DNA of 43,867 bases from Nitrospira sp. CG24B (GTDB lineage Bacteria; Nitrospirota; Nitrospiria; Nitrospirales; Nitrospiraceae), in NCBI GenBank assembly GCA_002869845.2, contig NEWS02000004.1:301272-345138 (forward strand). The letters run 5' to 3'. Below, piece by piece: positions 12,932 through 20,445 of this stretch. Made by a program: the position numbers and the translations under genes. The notes beneath the pieces were generated by a model. It saw nothing but the letters and a program-made list of their open reading frames with translations, had not been told where the DNA came from and did not search any database. Every line of letters starts with the position of its first letter. The first letter of the stretch is position 1.

Positions 12932-12961
12932 TTGCGATTCCATTTCCCCCCCCGCTATACT
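12932..12961 (+). promoter_or_regulatory. Promoter of the zinc-ribbon gene
   Basis: -35 TTGCGA (12932-12937), 18-bp spacer, -10 TATACT (12956-12961). Predicted transcription start is near 12968, followed by GGGGAACGG as a weak ribosome-binding site before the ATG at 12998. Confidence 0.5.
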
Positions 12962-12997
12962 CAATCTCGTCAATTGGGGAACGGATTTCTTCATCCT

Positions 12998-13357
12998 ATG
13001 GTCACTATCACTCAACAGGAAGTAGAACGGCGCCTCACCACGGTCCAATGCGCCATCTGCAAACAGTCCAGCTTTGCCATCGACGAACGGTTCATGGGAA
13101 CCGATGGTGACTGGCGTGGCATCTGCAAGAAATGCTTTTATACCTTTCCCGTCCATACTGATATGGAGTTTTATCTCAGGACACAGCCGGACGTGCCATT
13201 TCACTTGAAGGCGATTTCCTGCACAACCTGCAACCATCGCGGAGTCGACCTCGACTTCCGGGCTACGTTATCGGTCCGGGAAGCCATCTACTTCGTGACC
13301 TGCAAGGGCTGCAAGCGGCAGTTCCCGGAGAAATCGTCGCTGGAAGCGTTTGAATAA
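12998..13357 (+). CDS. Double zinc-ribbon protein of unknown function
   Basis: A 119-residue protein with four CXXC pairs: C18/C21, C43/C46, C75/C78 and C102/C105. The spacing suggests two consecutive zinc ribbons of about 28 residues between paired knuckles. No catalytic motif, signal peptide or membrane segment is seen. The ATG at 12998 is preferred over the longer in-frame reading from 12932, because that extension overlaps the promoter. I do not recognise the family. It could be a nucleic-acid-binding or metal-carrier protein, but nothing in the sequence decides. A 111-residue antisense frame at 12902-13237 is regarded as a shadow. Confidence 0.75.
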   Translation: MVTITQQEVERRLTTVQCAICKQSSFAIDERFMGTDGDWRGICKKCFYTFPVHTDMEFYLRTQPDVPFHLKAISCTTCNHRGVDLDFRATLSVREAIYFVTCKGCKRQFPEKSSLEAFE

Positions 13358-13395
13358 GTCCGCCACAGCACTCCCTGCTGGTGTATACTGCTCGT

Positions 13396-13578
13396 ATGAG
13401 TGACAATCCAAAACAGCCAGACCAGTCTTTGCCGGAAGAAAAGCCGAAGGTGAGAAAAGAAATCCCCCTCATCGCTATTCAGGATGATGATGCGGTGATG
13501 GCCGAAGAAATGGCGGATCTGTTCGAGGAAGACAAGGTGTCCCACCAGCACGGCAGCGCGGAACCGGAAGCGGATTAA
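13396..13578 (+). CDS. Small acidic hypothetical protein
   Basis: A 60-residue acidic protein starting MSDNPKQPDQ, with an aspartate/glutamate-rich stretch (DDDAVMAEEMADLFEEDK) and no Cys or membrane segment. The ATG at 13396 lies 6 bp after TATACT (13384-13389), the leaderless-type layout seen for other genes here. It starts 38 bp after the zinc-ribbon gene. Function unknown. Low complexity and small size leave real doubt, but promoter placement and an uninterrupted frame support it. Confidence 0.5.
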   Translation: MSDNPKQPDQSLPEEKPKVRKEIPLIAIQDDDAVMAEEMADLFEEDKVSHQHGSAEPEAD

Positions 13579-13920
13579 GCCTACCAAGCTCACAGCTATC
13601 AGGCGTCAGTGTTCGGTATCATCACACTTTTTGATTAAGCAAACTGCGCAGTCCTGACTGTCCTACTCTGCTTGTACGCTTTGGCTCGACTGCGGTAAGG
13701 CTCGAACTGCTGGCTAGCACAACTAGCTGATTTCCTGTCTCCCGAAGCTATCATTGAATAGCGCCAACCTCTTTGGGAACGCTGCCACTCACCAAGCGTG
13801 GTGGCCTCGCCTGAGCGTTTTGTCCGCAGAAACGCTCAGGCTGCTTTGAGGAGAGCGGGCCGTCGACTCGTCACTTTCAGACCCTTCACCCACATGACAA
13901 GCTGCATCGGTGGACAGGAC
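13579..13920. other. Gene-free gap with degenerate heptad repeat
   Basis: No convincing gene on either strand. Just after the small acidic gene, 13590-13617 reads TCACAGC/TATCAGG/CGTCAGT/GTTCGGT. This is a degenerate single arm of the 7-bp-periodic type seen between the rTCA genes. A 12-bp hairpin lies further on (see 13809-13841). Confidence 0.5.
13809..13841. terminator. Strong hairpin, possible terminator
   Basis: A perfect 12-bp stem GCCTGAGCGTTT/AAACGCTCAGGC with a 9-nt loop, about 80 bp beyond the stop of the minus-strand HEPN-like gene. There is no clear U-tract on either strand, so termination is only a guess. Confidence 0.35.
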
Positions 13921-14583
13921 TCACTGTCTACCATCCTGGCCTATTGTTCGGTTGATCTGCTTCCAGATTCCCACCCACCTGGCTTCGAGATCTTTCATGT
14001 AGTTAAAGAAATATCCTGGTGTAAACATTTGAATGTTTTTAGAAGAACCCCCCTTTTTGTCCATGCTGTAACGGAAAAGTTGACCTGGAGTGCGATCTAC
14101 TCCGTACAGACCTTGAACGCCAACAATCTGAGCCAATTCCTTCGGAGATAACGCCCAGCTTGTTTGAAAATTGTACTCGGCACTCGGCAGTAGAACTTTG
14201 TATGCACTCCAGAGCTCGGCAATCTCATGGTGCTTGCTTGGCTCTTGGCCAACACCTTGTATGCATGCCTTCAGAAAAAGCTCGGTTGCCAAGTGGAGAC
14301 AGTAATAGCAGACACTAGCCTGTGGCCATTCGAGCTTTTCTCGAGCCTCACCTGCTTGTTCACAAAGAACAATCGCAGCGCTGAGATAAGCCCGAGATAA
14401 TCTGTACAACCGCTCAGCTGGTGGCAATTTCTTGAACGATGCTGAGTCAACCGAAATTCCCTTCCATCTCATCCCGCGCAGGAGCGGATCATGGATGTAA
14501 TGCCTCTTACCGTCGGCTGAAACACCAACAGCAGCCACACCCTCAGGCATTTCTATCATGCCAACGGATTTCTTCTTGGGCAT
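13921..14583 (-). CDS. HEPN-like domain protein
   Basis: A 220-residue protein. A helical segment at 84-125 (EKLEWPQASVCYYCLHLAT, then ELFLKACIQG and HHEIAEL) resembles HEPN domains of RNase or nucleotidyltransferase-partner families. The classical RX4-6H catalytic motif was not confidently found, so it may be a non-catalytic HEPN relative. The N-terminus (MPKKKSVGMIEMPEGVAAVGV) is basic then hydrophobic. The frame is open upstream to 14895, but that part is rich in W/R/P/S and looks untranslated; the ATG at 14583 gives the compact domain. The nearby toxin-antitoxin pair suggests a defence or stress setting, but this is inference. Confidence 0.55.
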   Translation of the reverse strand: MPKKKSVGMIEMPEGVAAVGVSADGKRHYIHDPLLRGMRWKGISVDSASFKKLPPAERLYRLSRAYLSAAIVLCEQAGEAREKLEWPQASVCYYCLHLATELFLKACIQGVGQEPSKHHEIAELWSAYKVLLPSAEYNFQTSWALSPKELAQIVGVQGLYGVDRTPGQLFRYSMDKKGGSSKNIQMFTPGYFFNYMKDLEARWVGIWKQINRTIGQDGRQ

Positions 14584-14950
14584 TCTGAATTTCACCAAGT
14601 GATTTTCGCCGGACGGGGGTTCCATCCGACGTTTAAAAAAAGGAAAGCGGGACCAGGATGGAGGTTTCAGCCCTCTGAATCGGTCAAACCCTGCTGAACA
14701 AGTCGCTTTGCGTTCAGTCGTCGAGCCTTGTTGCTCTCCTGTTTGGCGTCGACTTTTCGCCCCCAATAGGCGCCACGTCCCTTCTTCAGTCCAGCATGTT
14801 CCGTCTTTTTGGCTGGTCCAGCCATGCGTCACACACACTTCCACCTTCATCCAGAAATTCAAGTTCTTTGGGCCGGGGAAGGGAATCGGAAACACTTGTC
14901 AAGGTTGCCAGCGGTTCATCGGCAGGAAAGCAGTCAGAAGTCCCAGATGG
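14584..14950. other. Gap between HEPN-like gene and YgiT-type gene
   Basis: About 370 bp with only low-quality frames. The minus-strand frame continuous with the HEPN-like gene has a composition unlike a globular protein. I see no tRNA, repeat or clear promoter. It presumably holds the HEPN-like gene's 5' region. Confidence 0.4.
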
Positions 14951-15193
14951 CTACGCCGCGCTTTTCTTGAACGATGCGACGAGCACTTGTTTTGCCTTTC
15001 CTACCGTCCGACGGTTCTTGCGAATTCGGTCGAGTTCTCGAGCTGTCTCGGCCGTGACATACGACCCGTGACAGTGGGAGCAGTGTACGGTCGGAATGTT
15101 CTCGATGACGACGAGTTTATCGCCACGACCAAAGCTTTTGGTTGTTTTCTTGATGACAGGTGCCTTGGCACCGCAGAAATCACACTGCATCAT
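14951..15193 (-). CDS. YgiT-type zinc-finger protein, probable antitoxin
   Basis: An 80-residue protein with two CXXC knuckles, CDFC (4-7) and CSHC (38-41), followed by GSYVTAETARELDRIRKN. This is the pattern of YgiT/MqsA-N-type zinc fingers. It follows a DUF4258 gene with a 4-bp ATGA overlap, the usual toxin-first order for these pairs. Two ATGs are adjacent (15193 and 15190). The second has the better spacing from GGAGGAAG, the first creates the overlap; the difference is one residue. Unlike full-length MqsA there is no C-terminal helix-turn-helix, so autoregulation may need another factor. A lysine/serine-rich tail (ASFKKSAA) ends the protein. Confidence 0.8.
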   Translation of the reverse strand: MMQCDFCGAKAPVIKKTTKSFGRGDKLVVIENIPTVHCSHCHGSYVTAETARELDRIRKNRRTVGKAKQVLVASFKKSAA

Positions 15194-15477
15194 TCTTCCT
15201 CCCGATAGACGGTGATGATGACCGCCTTTCTCGTTGGCCCTATCTTTAAGACAACGTGTACAGATTCTCCAGAACAGTCCGTTCCAGCAAGTATATATTT
15301 TCGTTCTCTGGTAGCCCGATCGCTTTGTCGCTCGATAATTTTCCCGGTTAGGATAACGTGCTCGATGTCTTCGGCTAGCACGTCGTCCTCACCCATCTCC
15401 TCAAGGGCATGGATTGTGATGATGTACTGACGTTTCCTGATGAGTGAACGGAGTTCTTTCAGCGCCCGTTCAAGCAT
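15190..15477 (-). CDS. DUF4258-family protein, probable toxin
   Basis: A 95-residue protein with the DUF4258 layout: IITIHALEEMGEDDVLAEDIEHVILTG in the first half and VVLKIGPTRKAVIITVYRE at the end. The family is related in fold to RelE/BrnT-like toxins and is repeatedly found beside YgiT-type zinc-finger genes. The N-terminal helix is basic (LKELRSLIRKRQY). The likely action, mRNA cleavage or translation inhibition, is family inference only. It is the first gene of a two-gene operon with the zinc-finger gene. Confidence 0.75.
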   Translation of the reverse strand: MLERALKELRSLIRKRQYIITIHALEEMGEDDVLAEDIEHVILTGKIIERQSDRATRERKYILAGTDCSGESVHVVLKIGPTRKAVIITVYREEE

Positions 15478-15595
15478 CTGGCTCCATTCTACGCCGTACC
15501 ATTTTCAGGCTCAAGATCAGTTTACCGATGCACTGTTTACATAGCGGCATTGCGTGGACATTTCAGATTCGCCTTACTACGTCAGCGTATAGACT

Positions 15596-16774
15596 TCATG
15601 CTGGACGGACTATTTGCACTGCCGCATCTTGTTCAATCCGTCCCAACGCCGATACCTTTCCCTTTCGTTCTTTGTGAACGACCTTTTCAATCTGCACAAT
15701 CGCTCCACGATGCCACTCATCAAACGCTGCGTTCTGAGGCGAGGCCAGGCGATCCTGCCGACCGATTTCTGGCCGGCCCGTCTCGTTGCATAGCCAGGCC
15801 CGCTTCTCACCTTTCAGTTCCCGCAGTTCGCTCACGACTCGATAGACATCCGGACGTCGGTCGACGATGGTCTTCCCGTCCTTTCGCAACAGCAGATAGG
15901 AAAACTTCAGCGCGTCTTTGATGAAGCCAACCGCTTTATCAATTTCCTGGATTGAGACTGGCGGCTCCCAGGATCTCTCTTCGTGACACCAATCGTCTGG
16001 CTTCACGAGTGCGGGGCAGTTGTTTTCATGGAGACATGGGCTATAGATCGTACAGGACTTCTCTTGGAGCAAACGGTCACGCACCTGGTGCAGCGCACGG
16101 GAAGTTTCTCGCAAGGCAGGCTCCACGATCATGATCGTGCCCTGAGGTGCTAGACGCGCTAATAGCTCCGTCACAAGGCGACTTCGCATCGCGATCGGAT
16201 CTGTCGCATCCGCATGGATCTCGTTCAGGCAGTTTGCAAGAATGATAAGATTGAATGGAGCCCTCGGTTCAACCTCTTTTACCCACCCGGTCCGTCCTAC
16301 ATCTGCCTTGCACATTTGCAGACTCGTACCGGTCAGATCGGCTGTTCGGCAATACTTATTCCAGAGGCTTTCAGCTTGATGTAGTGCCGTCATTGAACGG
16401 TCTACGGCCACGACTGACAGCCCAGAGACACTCCCTCGCCCATGCCACCAGTCGAGGACAGCAAGGGCCCCAGTCCCCGGCCCAGAGCCTACGTCCAGCA
16501 CCGAGAATGGTTCGTCAGCCTGGTGAACCGGCATCTCATCGAGAAGTACTTGAATCTTTGACAGATTCACCGGTAAAAAATAGTTGAGATAGGCAGCGGC
16601 AAAGGCTGGAGACTCGAGGTAAGAACCGCTCAGCGCACTTCGCTCTTTCGTAAAGAGCCTTGAGAGTTCAAGAACCGCAGAGGTGAGACGCTCTCGTGAA
16701 ACCCCTTCGCTCTTGACTACATTCTCAATCACACTCAACAACAGGGACGAGACGGTGACATTGTGGCTGCGCAT
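15596..16774 (-). CDS. Rsm22/METTL17-family methyltransferase-like protein
   Basis: A 392-residue class I SAM-binding protein. Motif I is SVLDVGSGPGTGALAVLDWW (91-110); the acidic motif II is in VVAVDRS and motif IV is NLIILANCLNEIH. After the methyltransferase fold are cysteines 241, 247, 253 and 263. The context is CTIYSPC, NNCP and DDWCHEE, matching the Fe-S-binding cysteine motif of the mitochondrial ribosome-associated Rsm22/METTL17 family. It therefore probably acts in small ribosomal subunit assembly or rRNA-related methylation, by family analogy. The C-terminal about 100 residues are less conserved-looking. The ATG at 16774 sits 6 bp after a TACACT -10 box. Divergent from the small gene at 16813. 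Confidence 0.8.
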   Translation of the reverse strand: MRSHNVTVSSLLLSVIENVVKSEGVSRERLTSAVLELSRLFTKERSALSGSYLESPAFAAAYLNYFLPVNLSKIQVLLDEMPVHQADEPFSVLDVGSGPGTGALAVLDWWHGRGSVSGLSVVAVDRSMTALHQAESLWNKYCRTADLTGTSLQMCKADVGRTGWVKEVEPRAPFNLIILANCLNEIHADATDPIAMRSRLVTELLARLAPQGTIMIVEPALRETSRALHQVRDRLLQEKSCTIYSPCLHENNCPALVKPDDWCHEERSWEPPVSIQEIDKAVGFIKDALKFSYLLLRKDGKTIVDRRPDVYRVVSELRELKGEKRAWLCNETGRPEIGRQDRLASPQNAAFDEWHRGAIVQIEKVVHKERKGKVSALGRIEQDAAVQIVRPA

Positions 16775-16810
16775 AGGCCTAGTGTATGCTCACCCTATTA
16801 GGGAGGACAA
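16761..16810. promoter_or_regulatory. Overlapping divergent promoters
   Basis: Plus strand: TTGTGG (16761-16766), 18-bp spacer, TATGCT (16785-16790), serving the gene at 16813. Minus strand: TTGTCC (16805-16810), 18-bp spacer, TACACT (16781-16786), serving the methyltransferase at 16774. The two -10 boxes overlap by 2 bp, so the promoters should be mutually exclusive. Confidence 0.6.
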
Positions 16811-16812
16811 CT

Positions 16813-17061
16813 ATGACGGATGATATCCTCAAGGCCTATAAAGAGGTTGAATCGGCCGTGGAGCGCTATATCGGGCTGTTACACGACCATGTCATCATGT
16901 TACAAAACGTCGAGCCACCCGGTTCGGATAAGGTCATTCGACTGACTGCCGGCTCAAAGGCCATGACCGATAGTGCAGGAATCTATCTGTCCTATGCGAA
17001 GTATGTGGCCTATGGGATGCCGAACAGCGAAGAGATGATTGAGGACGAGATTCAGGGGTAG
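16813..17061 (+). CDS. Small hypothetical protein
   Basis: An 82-residue soluble protein (MTDDILKAYKEVESAVERYI...). The N-terminal half is predicted as amphipathic helix with a heptad-like pattern. There are no cysteines, signal peptide or membrane segment. GGGAGG ends 6 bp before the ATG, and a promoter overlaps the divergent methyltransferase promoter. I do not recognise the family. The clean Shine-Dalgarno makes it a real gene in my view. Confidence 0.7.
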   Translation: MTDDILKAYKEVESAVERYIGLLHDHVIMLQNVEPPGSDKVIRLTAGSKAMTDSAGIYLSYAKYVAYGMPNSEEMIEDEIQG

Positions 17062-17077
17062 CGAACAGTCTGTTCGA

Positions 17078-17136
17078 TCTATCTGGTTTCTCTGGTCTGT
17101 CCAGTCGACCAGATAGACAAGAAGACGAGATAGACC
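17078..17136. repeat. Nonamer-periodic inverted repeat
   Basis: TCTATCTGGT (17078-17087) is inverted at 17108-17117 (ACCAGATAGA), and a further GAGATAGACC lies at 17127-17136. On the left the units step by 9 bp (TATCTGGTT/TCTCTGGTC/TGTCCAGTC). It lies in the convergent gap between the small plus-strand gene and porA. Confidence 0.65.
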
Positions 17137-17145
17137 AAAAAATGA

Positions 17146-17180
17146 AAGAGCCCGTCAGGATTGGACCCTGACGGGCTCTT
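17146..17180 (-). terminator. Rho-independent terminator of the por operon
   Basis: A perfect 14-bp stem AAGAGCCCGTCAGG/CCTGACGGGCTCTT with a 7-nt loop, 17 bp after the porA stop. On the minus strand it is followed by TTCATTTTTT, a good U-tract for that direction. Confidence 0.9.
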
Positions 17181-17197
17181 CGTGTTCCAACACCAGT

Positions 17198-18529
17198 TTA
17201 GATGCTGCGCATGAAGTGAGCGACTTCGTCCGGATTGACGCCGCCCATGATCTGCGACATCGCAACGTTCGTAGACTTCTTCCCGCTCACACCTGATTCG
17301 ACTTCGTCCACGATCAACTCCACCGGCATCGACTGACCACCGTACACGCGCGGGCCACCGATGATCTTTGCATTGGAGAAACCGTAGATGGCAGTCGCCA
17401 CTTCCTTGGCTAGCCAGCCGACGTAGTTGAATTCCGGCACCACGATCAGCTTGGCCTTGCCGCACAACTGACGGAGTTCTTTGGTCGGGAATGGACGGAG
17501 GGAGCGGACTTTGATCAATCCGACCTTCATGCCCTTTTCCTTACAGAGCCGAACGGCTTCGCGCGACTGAGCAGCAGCGCTGCCTGATGCAATGATGAGC
17601 ACTTCGGCATCATCGACGTTCTCCGCAGTGAGCAATCCACCCATATACCGATCGATATACTTGCGTGACCGTTCGACCGCCGCCCATACTTCCTGTTGCC
17701 AGACGGCGTGAATGTTATACGCCATAAAGTTCGACTTCTGGACCGGGGCGTCGCGAGAGAGACGCGCGGGAGGATTCTCCGCATCCAGCACAGGAACGGC
17801 CCCACGCCAGGCTTCACGTGGCGGGAGCTTGATGCCTCGATCCTGCATGCGCACATACCCACGAGCATGGGTAACAAAGAAACCATCGCAACAGACACCG
17901 ACTGGCAACGTCACGTCATTCTTTTCACTGATCGTAAAACCGGCCATCGTGAAGTCAAACATGTCCTGCTGATTCTCAGCATGAAACACGATCATGCCGC
18001 AGTTGAGCAGATAGGACACTTCAATGTTGTCCGGTTGAATGGCCAATGGGGCATTGACGACACGACAGGTAAACATGGCAACGGCCGGAAGACGGTGGCC
18101 TGGCCAGGAGGCGATGCCTTCAAGACCTCGCAACGTACCGGGACCGGCCGTCGCAGTGTAACAACGGACGCCTGAACGTGAGCCGCCAGCGATAGCCGCC
18201 ATCACACCTACTTCTTCCTCACCGCGATAGTACTCTTTCACATAACCTTCACCGTAGAGCACACCGACAAGCTGCATGGTTTCGCTCTGCGGCGTGATCG
18301 GATACGCGATAGCCAAATCCACATTCGAACGACGGACTGCTTCCTTTGCAGCCTCGCTGCCGGTGATGAATTCCTTTGTCCGTGGCGCCTCGTGAAACAT
18401 ATACTCAGGCGTCACTACCCGCTGTCTTTTCGCTTCACCATGCGGATCTTTTTTCGATGCGCTTGGCGCTGGCGCTACGCTGGTAATTGGGTCGCCTTGC
18501 GGATTTGTCTTCACTTCAGTTTCGCTCAT
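17198..18529 (-). CDS. porA: 2-oxoacid:ferredoxin oxidoreductase, alpha subunit
   Basis: A 443-residue alpha subunit of a multi-subunit pyruvate or 2-oxoglutarate:ferredoxin oxidoreductase, which fixes CO2 onto acetyl-CoA or succinyl-CoA in the rTCA cycle. The substrate-domain signature is LAIAYPITPQSETMQLV (about 73-89). TATAGPGTLRGLEGIASWPG and the domain II region (EVLIIASGSAAAQSREAV, then VRSLRPFPTKELRQL) follow the PorA order. An N-terminal extension of about 45 residues (Pro/Lys rich) precedes the domain. The ATG at 18529 follows AGAGGTG. It is the last gene of the operon before the terminator. Sequence alone does not decide between pyruvate and 2-oxoglutarate. Confidence 0.92.
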   Translation of the reverse strand: MSETEVKTNPQGDPITSVAPAPSASKKDPHGEAKRQRVVTPEYMFHEAPRTKEFITGSEAAKEAVRRSNVDLAIAYPITPQSETMQLVGVLYGEGYVKEYYRGEEEVGVMAAIAGGSRSGVRCYTATAGPGTLRGLEGIASWPGHRLPAVAMFTCRVVNAPLAIQPDNIEVSYLLNCGMIVFHAENQQDMFDFTMAGFTISEKNDVTLPVGVCCDGFFVTHARGYVRMQDRGIKLPPREAWRGAVPVLDAENPPARLSRDAPVQKSNFMAYNIHAVWQQEVWAAVERSRKYIDRYMGGLLTAENVDDAEVLIIASGSAAAQSREAVRLCKEKGMKVGLIKVRSLRPFPTKELRQLCGKAKLIVVPEFNYVGWLAKEVATAIYGFSNAKIIGGPRVYGGQSMPVELIVDEVESGVSGKKSTNVAMSQIMGGVNPDEVAHFMRSI

Positions 18530-18569
18530 AATTGCACCTCTTGGCTAGTTCGAGCATTGCCACTCGGCC

Positions 18570-19334
18570 TTATCCTTCCCGCTTCATCTGCTCGGCAGAA
18601 TGACCAAACATCGCTGCGCTCCCCGTCCCACCAGGAGTCGGAGCAAACGCCATCGGATTAGTGTGAGTCTTACCGCCATGCACCTTTGATTGTGTGCCCG
18701 TAAAACGGACATTTTCGCCGCTCTCCGGCAGCTTGATTCCTAGCTCCTCACGGACACGCTTGAAAATCTGGGCGACACGCTTGATCTTGAGCGTATCGGA
18801 GTCTCGAATCGTCAACATCGCATCCTCATGACCTTGCTCTGCGCAAACCGCCATGGTGCAGCAATTGGTGCCTGCCCTGATCATCTTCAGGGTGAGATTC
18901 GCATAGTGACAATGGACACCGATAAAGATGCAGGCTTCGATCTTATTTCCCCAGATCGTCAGATTCGGATGATTGGGGTTGATCACTTCTTCAGGATCAA
19001 TTTTCGGGTATTTGGGCCGATAATCCGGCATAGGGATGATCATCACTTCAGGAATCTGGGCCGCAATTTCAAGCGTGGCCTTCGCCTTCTCTACTGCATG
19101 ATCGTTCCACGCCCACAAGAGCAGGGGACCTGGAAAGATCGTCGCATTCTGGCTCGTCAGCATCTTGCGAGCCATCTCTTCAATGACTACCTCCTCGTTC
19201 GGCTCAAGGAGGCCATAGTACAATCCCTGCCCAGGATCCGGCAGGGCTACACCTAACTGGGCCGCAGACGGCGGATGGAACCCTGCTGGACCCGGCACGA
19301 TGATTCGCTCTCTGGTATCTTGTGTAATTGCCAC
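18570..19334 (-). CDS. Accessory subunit of five-gene 2-oxoacid:ferredoxin oxidoreductase (epsilon-like)
   Basis: A 254-residue protein inside the por operon that is not one of the four standard subunits. It has no ferredoxin cluster motif or TPP motif. Visible features are IFPGPLLLWAWNDHAVEKAK, the PMPDYRPKYPKIDPEEVINP segment and a Cys/His-containing stretch, HCHYANLTLKMIRAGTNCC. Its position fits the extra subunit of the five-subunit enzymes described in Hydrogenobacter (porE/forE), but I assign it mostly by context. The GTG at 19334 is chosen because GGGGAG precedes it. Reading further upstream would need a TTG inside porD. Thr/Gly-rich C-terminus. Confidence 0.65.
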   Translation of the reverse strand: MAITQDTRERIIVPGPAGFHPPSAAQLGVALPDPGQGLYYGLLEPNEEVVIEEMARKMLTSQNATIFPGPLLLWAWNDHAVEKAKATLEIAAQIPEVMIIPMPDYRPKYPKIDPEEVINPNHPNLTIWGNKIEACIFIGVHCHYANLTLKMIRAGTNCCTMAVCAEQGHEDAMLTIRDSDTLKIKRVAQIFKRVREELGIKLPESGENVRFTGTQSKVHGGKTHTNPMAFAPTPGGTGSAAMFGHSAEQMKREG

Positions 19335-19350
19335 GCCTGACTCCCCTTCT

Positions 19351-19674
19351 TTACCCAACCATAGGGCTCGCAAGCACTGCAGTCGTGCTCTTGTCTCCGT
19401 AGGTAATATTGTCCGTCAACGCTGCCTTCGGCAACTGATCGATCATGGTCATCTTAATGGCATTGTTCTTGGCCAGGCTGTCACAGACCCATACGCACAG
19501 GGCACAGCCTTTACACCGGTCTACTGCGATATAGGCAGACCCATACTTAAACCCTTGTTCTTTGCCCATCTCCTCGCTGTATTGAATTGTGTTGGCTTCC
19601 GGACAGTATTGCGTACAGAGCTTGCAGCTCTTTGATGCACAGATTTCAACATTGACATTGGCTACAAGGTACAT
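19351..19674 (-). CDS. porD: 2-oxoacid:ferredoxin oxidoreductase, delta (ferredoxin) subunit
   Basis: A 107-residue ferredoxin-like subunit with two [4Fe-4S] motifs, CASKSCKLCTQYCPEA (first cluster plus the fourth cysteine followed by Pro) and CKGCALCVWVC. It passes electrons between the beta subunit and external ferredoxin. The ATG at 19674 is preceded by GGAG. It ends 16 bp upstream of the GTG of the accessory subunit. Confidence 0.92.
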   Translation of the reverse strand: MYLVANVNVEICASKSCKLCTQYCPEANTIQYSEEMGKEQGFKYGSAYIAVDRCKGCALCVWVCDSLAKNNAIKMTMIDQLPKAALTDNITYGDKSTTAVLASPMVG

Positions 19675-19695
19675 AAAGACTCCTTTGTGGCTCGG

Positions 19696-20424
19696 CTACG
19701 CAGTGGCAGTGGCCGTCTCAGTGACCACTGGCTCTTCTGCGCGTTTGACATCGGGCGCTGCCCAACCGTGATCAACAGCATAGTTCCATCCTGCCCGCAT
19801 GACGGCAACGTTCTTATCGATCAGCTCCTGTTTTTTCTTGAACTTCCGTTCAACGACACTATCGAGCGCGGCAGTACCGCCGGATACCACAAAACCTTTA
19901 CCGAGAAATCTGTCCTTGACGGCCTGATCCAACCCCACCATATTCGTAAGACCTGTAATCGCACCGATACAGCCCATGAGCGCCATGTTAGTGGCGAGGT
20001 CCATGCCTGCGACTTCCAACGACATCTTCGTCGCTGGAAAGTAATAGAGCTTCACGCGACGTTCTTTCAGCTCAGCCGCCTGATCGCGATGAAGGTTCAT
20101 CGGTCCATCATTGTTGATCAAGGCAATCCCATCTTCTTTTAAACCGAAGTAGAACGGCATCGTGTACGATTTGCCGTGGGTAATGACCTGGGGATGGAAA
20201 ATAATGATGATGTGAGGAAAGGTGATTTCGCCAATCTCATAAATCGGCTCGTCCGATACACGGACATAACTTTCGACCGGCGCCATCCGTTTCTCAGACC
20301 CATAGAATGGTACGATCGTGCTTTCGCCTCCGGCATTGATCACGGCTGTGCTCAGGATATGCGACCCCGTCACGACGCCCTGTCCGCCGACACCTGCCAT
20401 TCGAATGTTGAAGCGCTTTGCCAT
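19696..20424 (-). CDS. porG: 2-oxoacid:ferredoxin oxidoreductase, gamma subunit
   Basis: A 242-residue gamma subunit. The hallmark N-terminus is FNIRMAGVGGQGVVTGSHIL (5-24), followed by YGSEKRMAPVESYVRVSDEPI. It forms the structural core with alpha, beta and delta in these enzymes. The C-terminal tail beyond about residue 225 is repetitive (VTETATATA). Start ATG at 20424, 21 bp after porB ends. Confidence 0.93.
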   Translation of the reverse strand: MAKRFNIRMAGVGGQGVVTGSHILSTAVINAGGESTIVPFYGSEKRMAPVESYVRVSDEPIYEIGEITFPHIIIIFHPQVITHGKSYTMPFYFGLKEDGIALINNDGPMNLHRDQAAELKERRVKLYYFPATKMSLEVAGMDLATNMALMGCIGAITGLTNMVGLDQAVKDRFLGKGFVVSGGTAALDSVVERKFKKKQELIDKNVAVMRAGWNYAVDHGWAAPDVKRAEEPVVTETATATA

Positions 20425-20445
20425 CGTGCAATCTCCTTCGGTCGC

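Noticed and set aside
12902..13237. 111-residue minus-strand frame
   Set aside because: Antisense to the zinc-ribbon gene, whose four CXXC pairs are clearly protein-level signal.
13798..14151. 117-residue plus-strand frame
   Set aside because: Begins in a hairpin and then runs antisense to the HEPN-like gene. Composition looks like a shadow.
14584..14895. N-terminal extension of the HEPN-like gene
   Set aside because: Trp/Arg/Pro/Ser-rich, no ribosome-binding site, unlike a folded domain. The ATG at 14583 is preferred.
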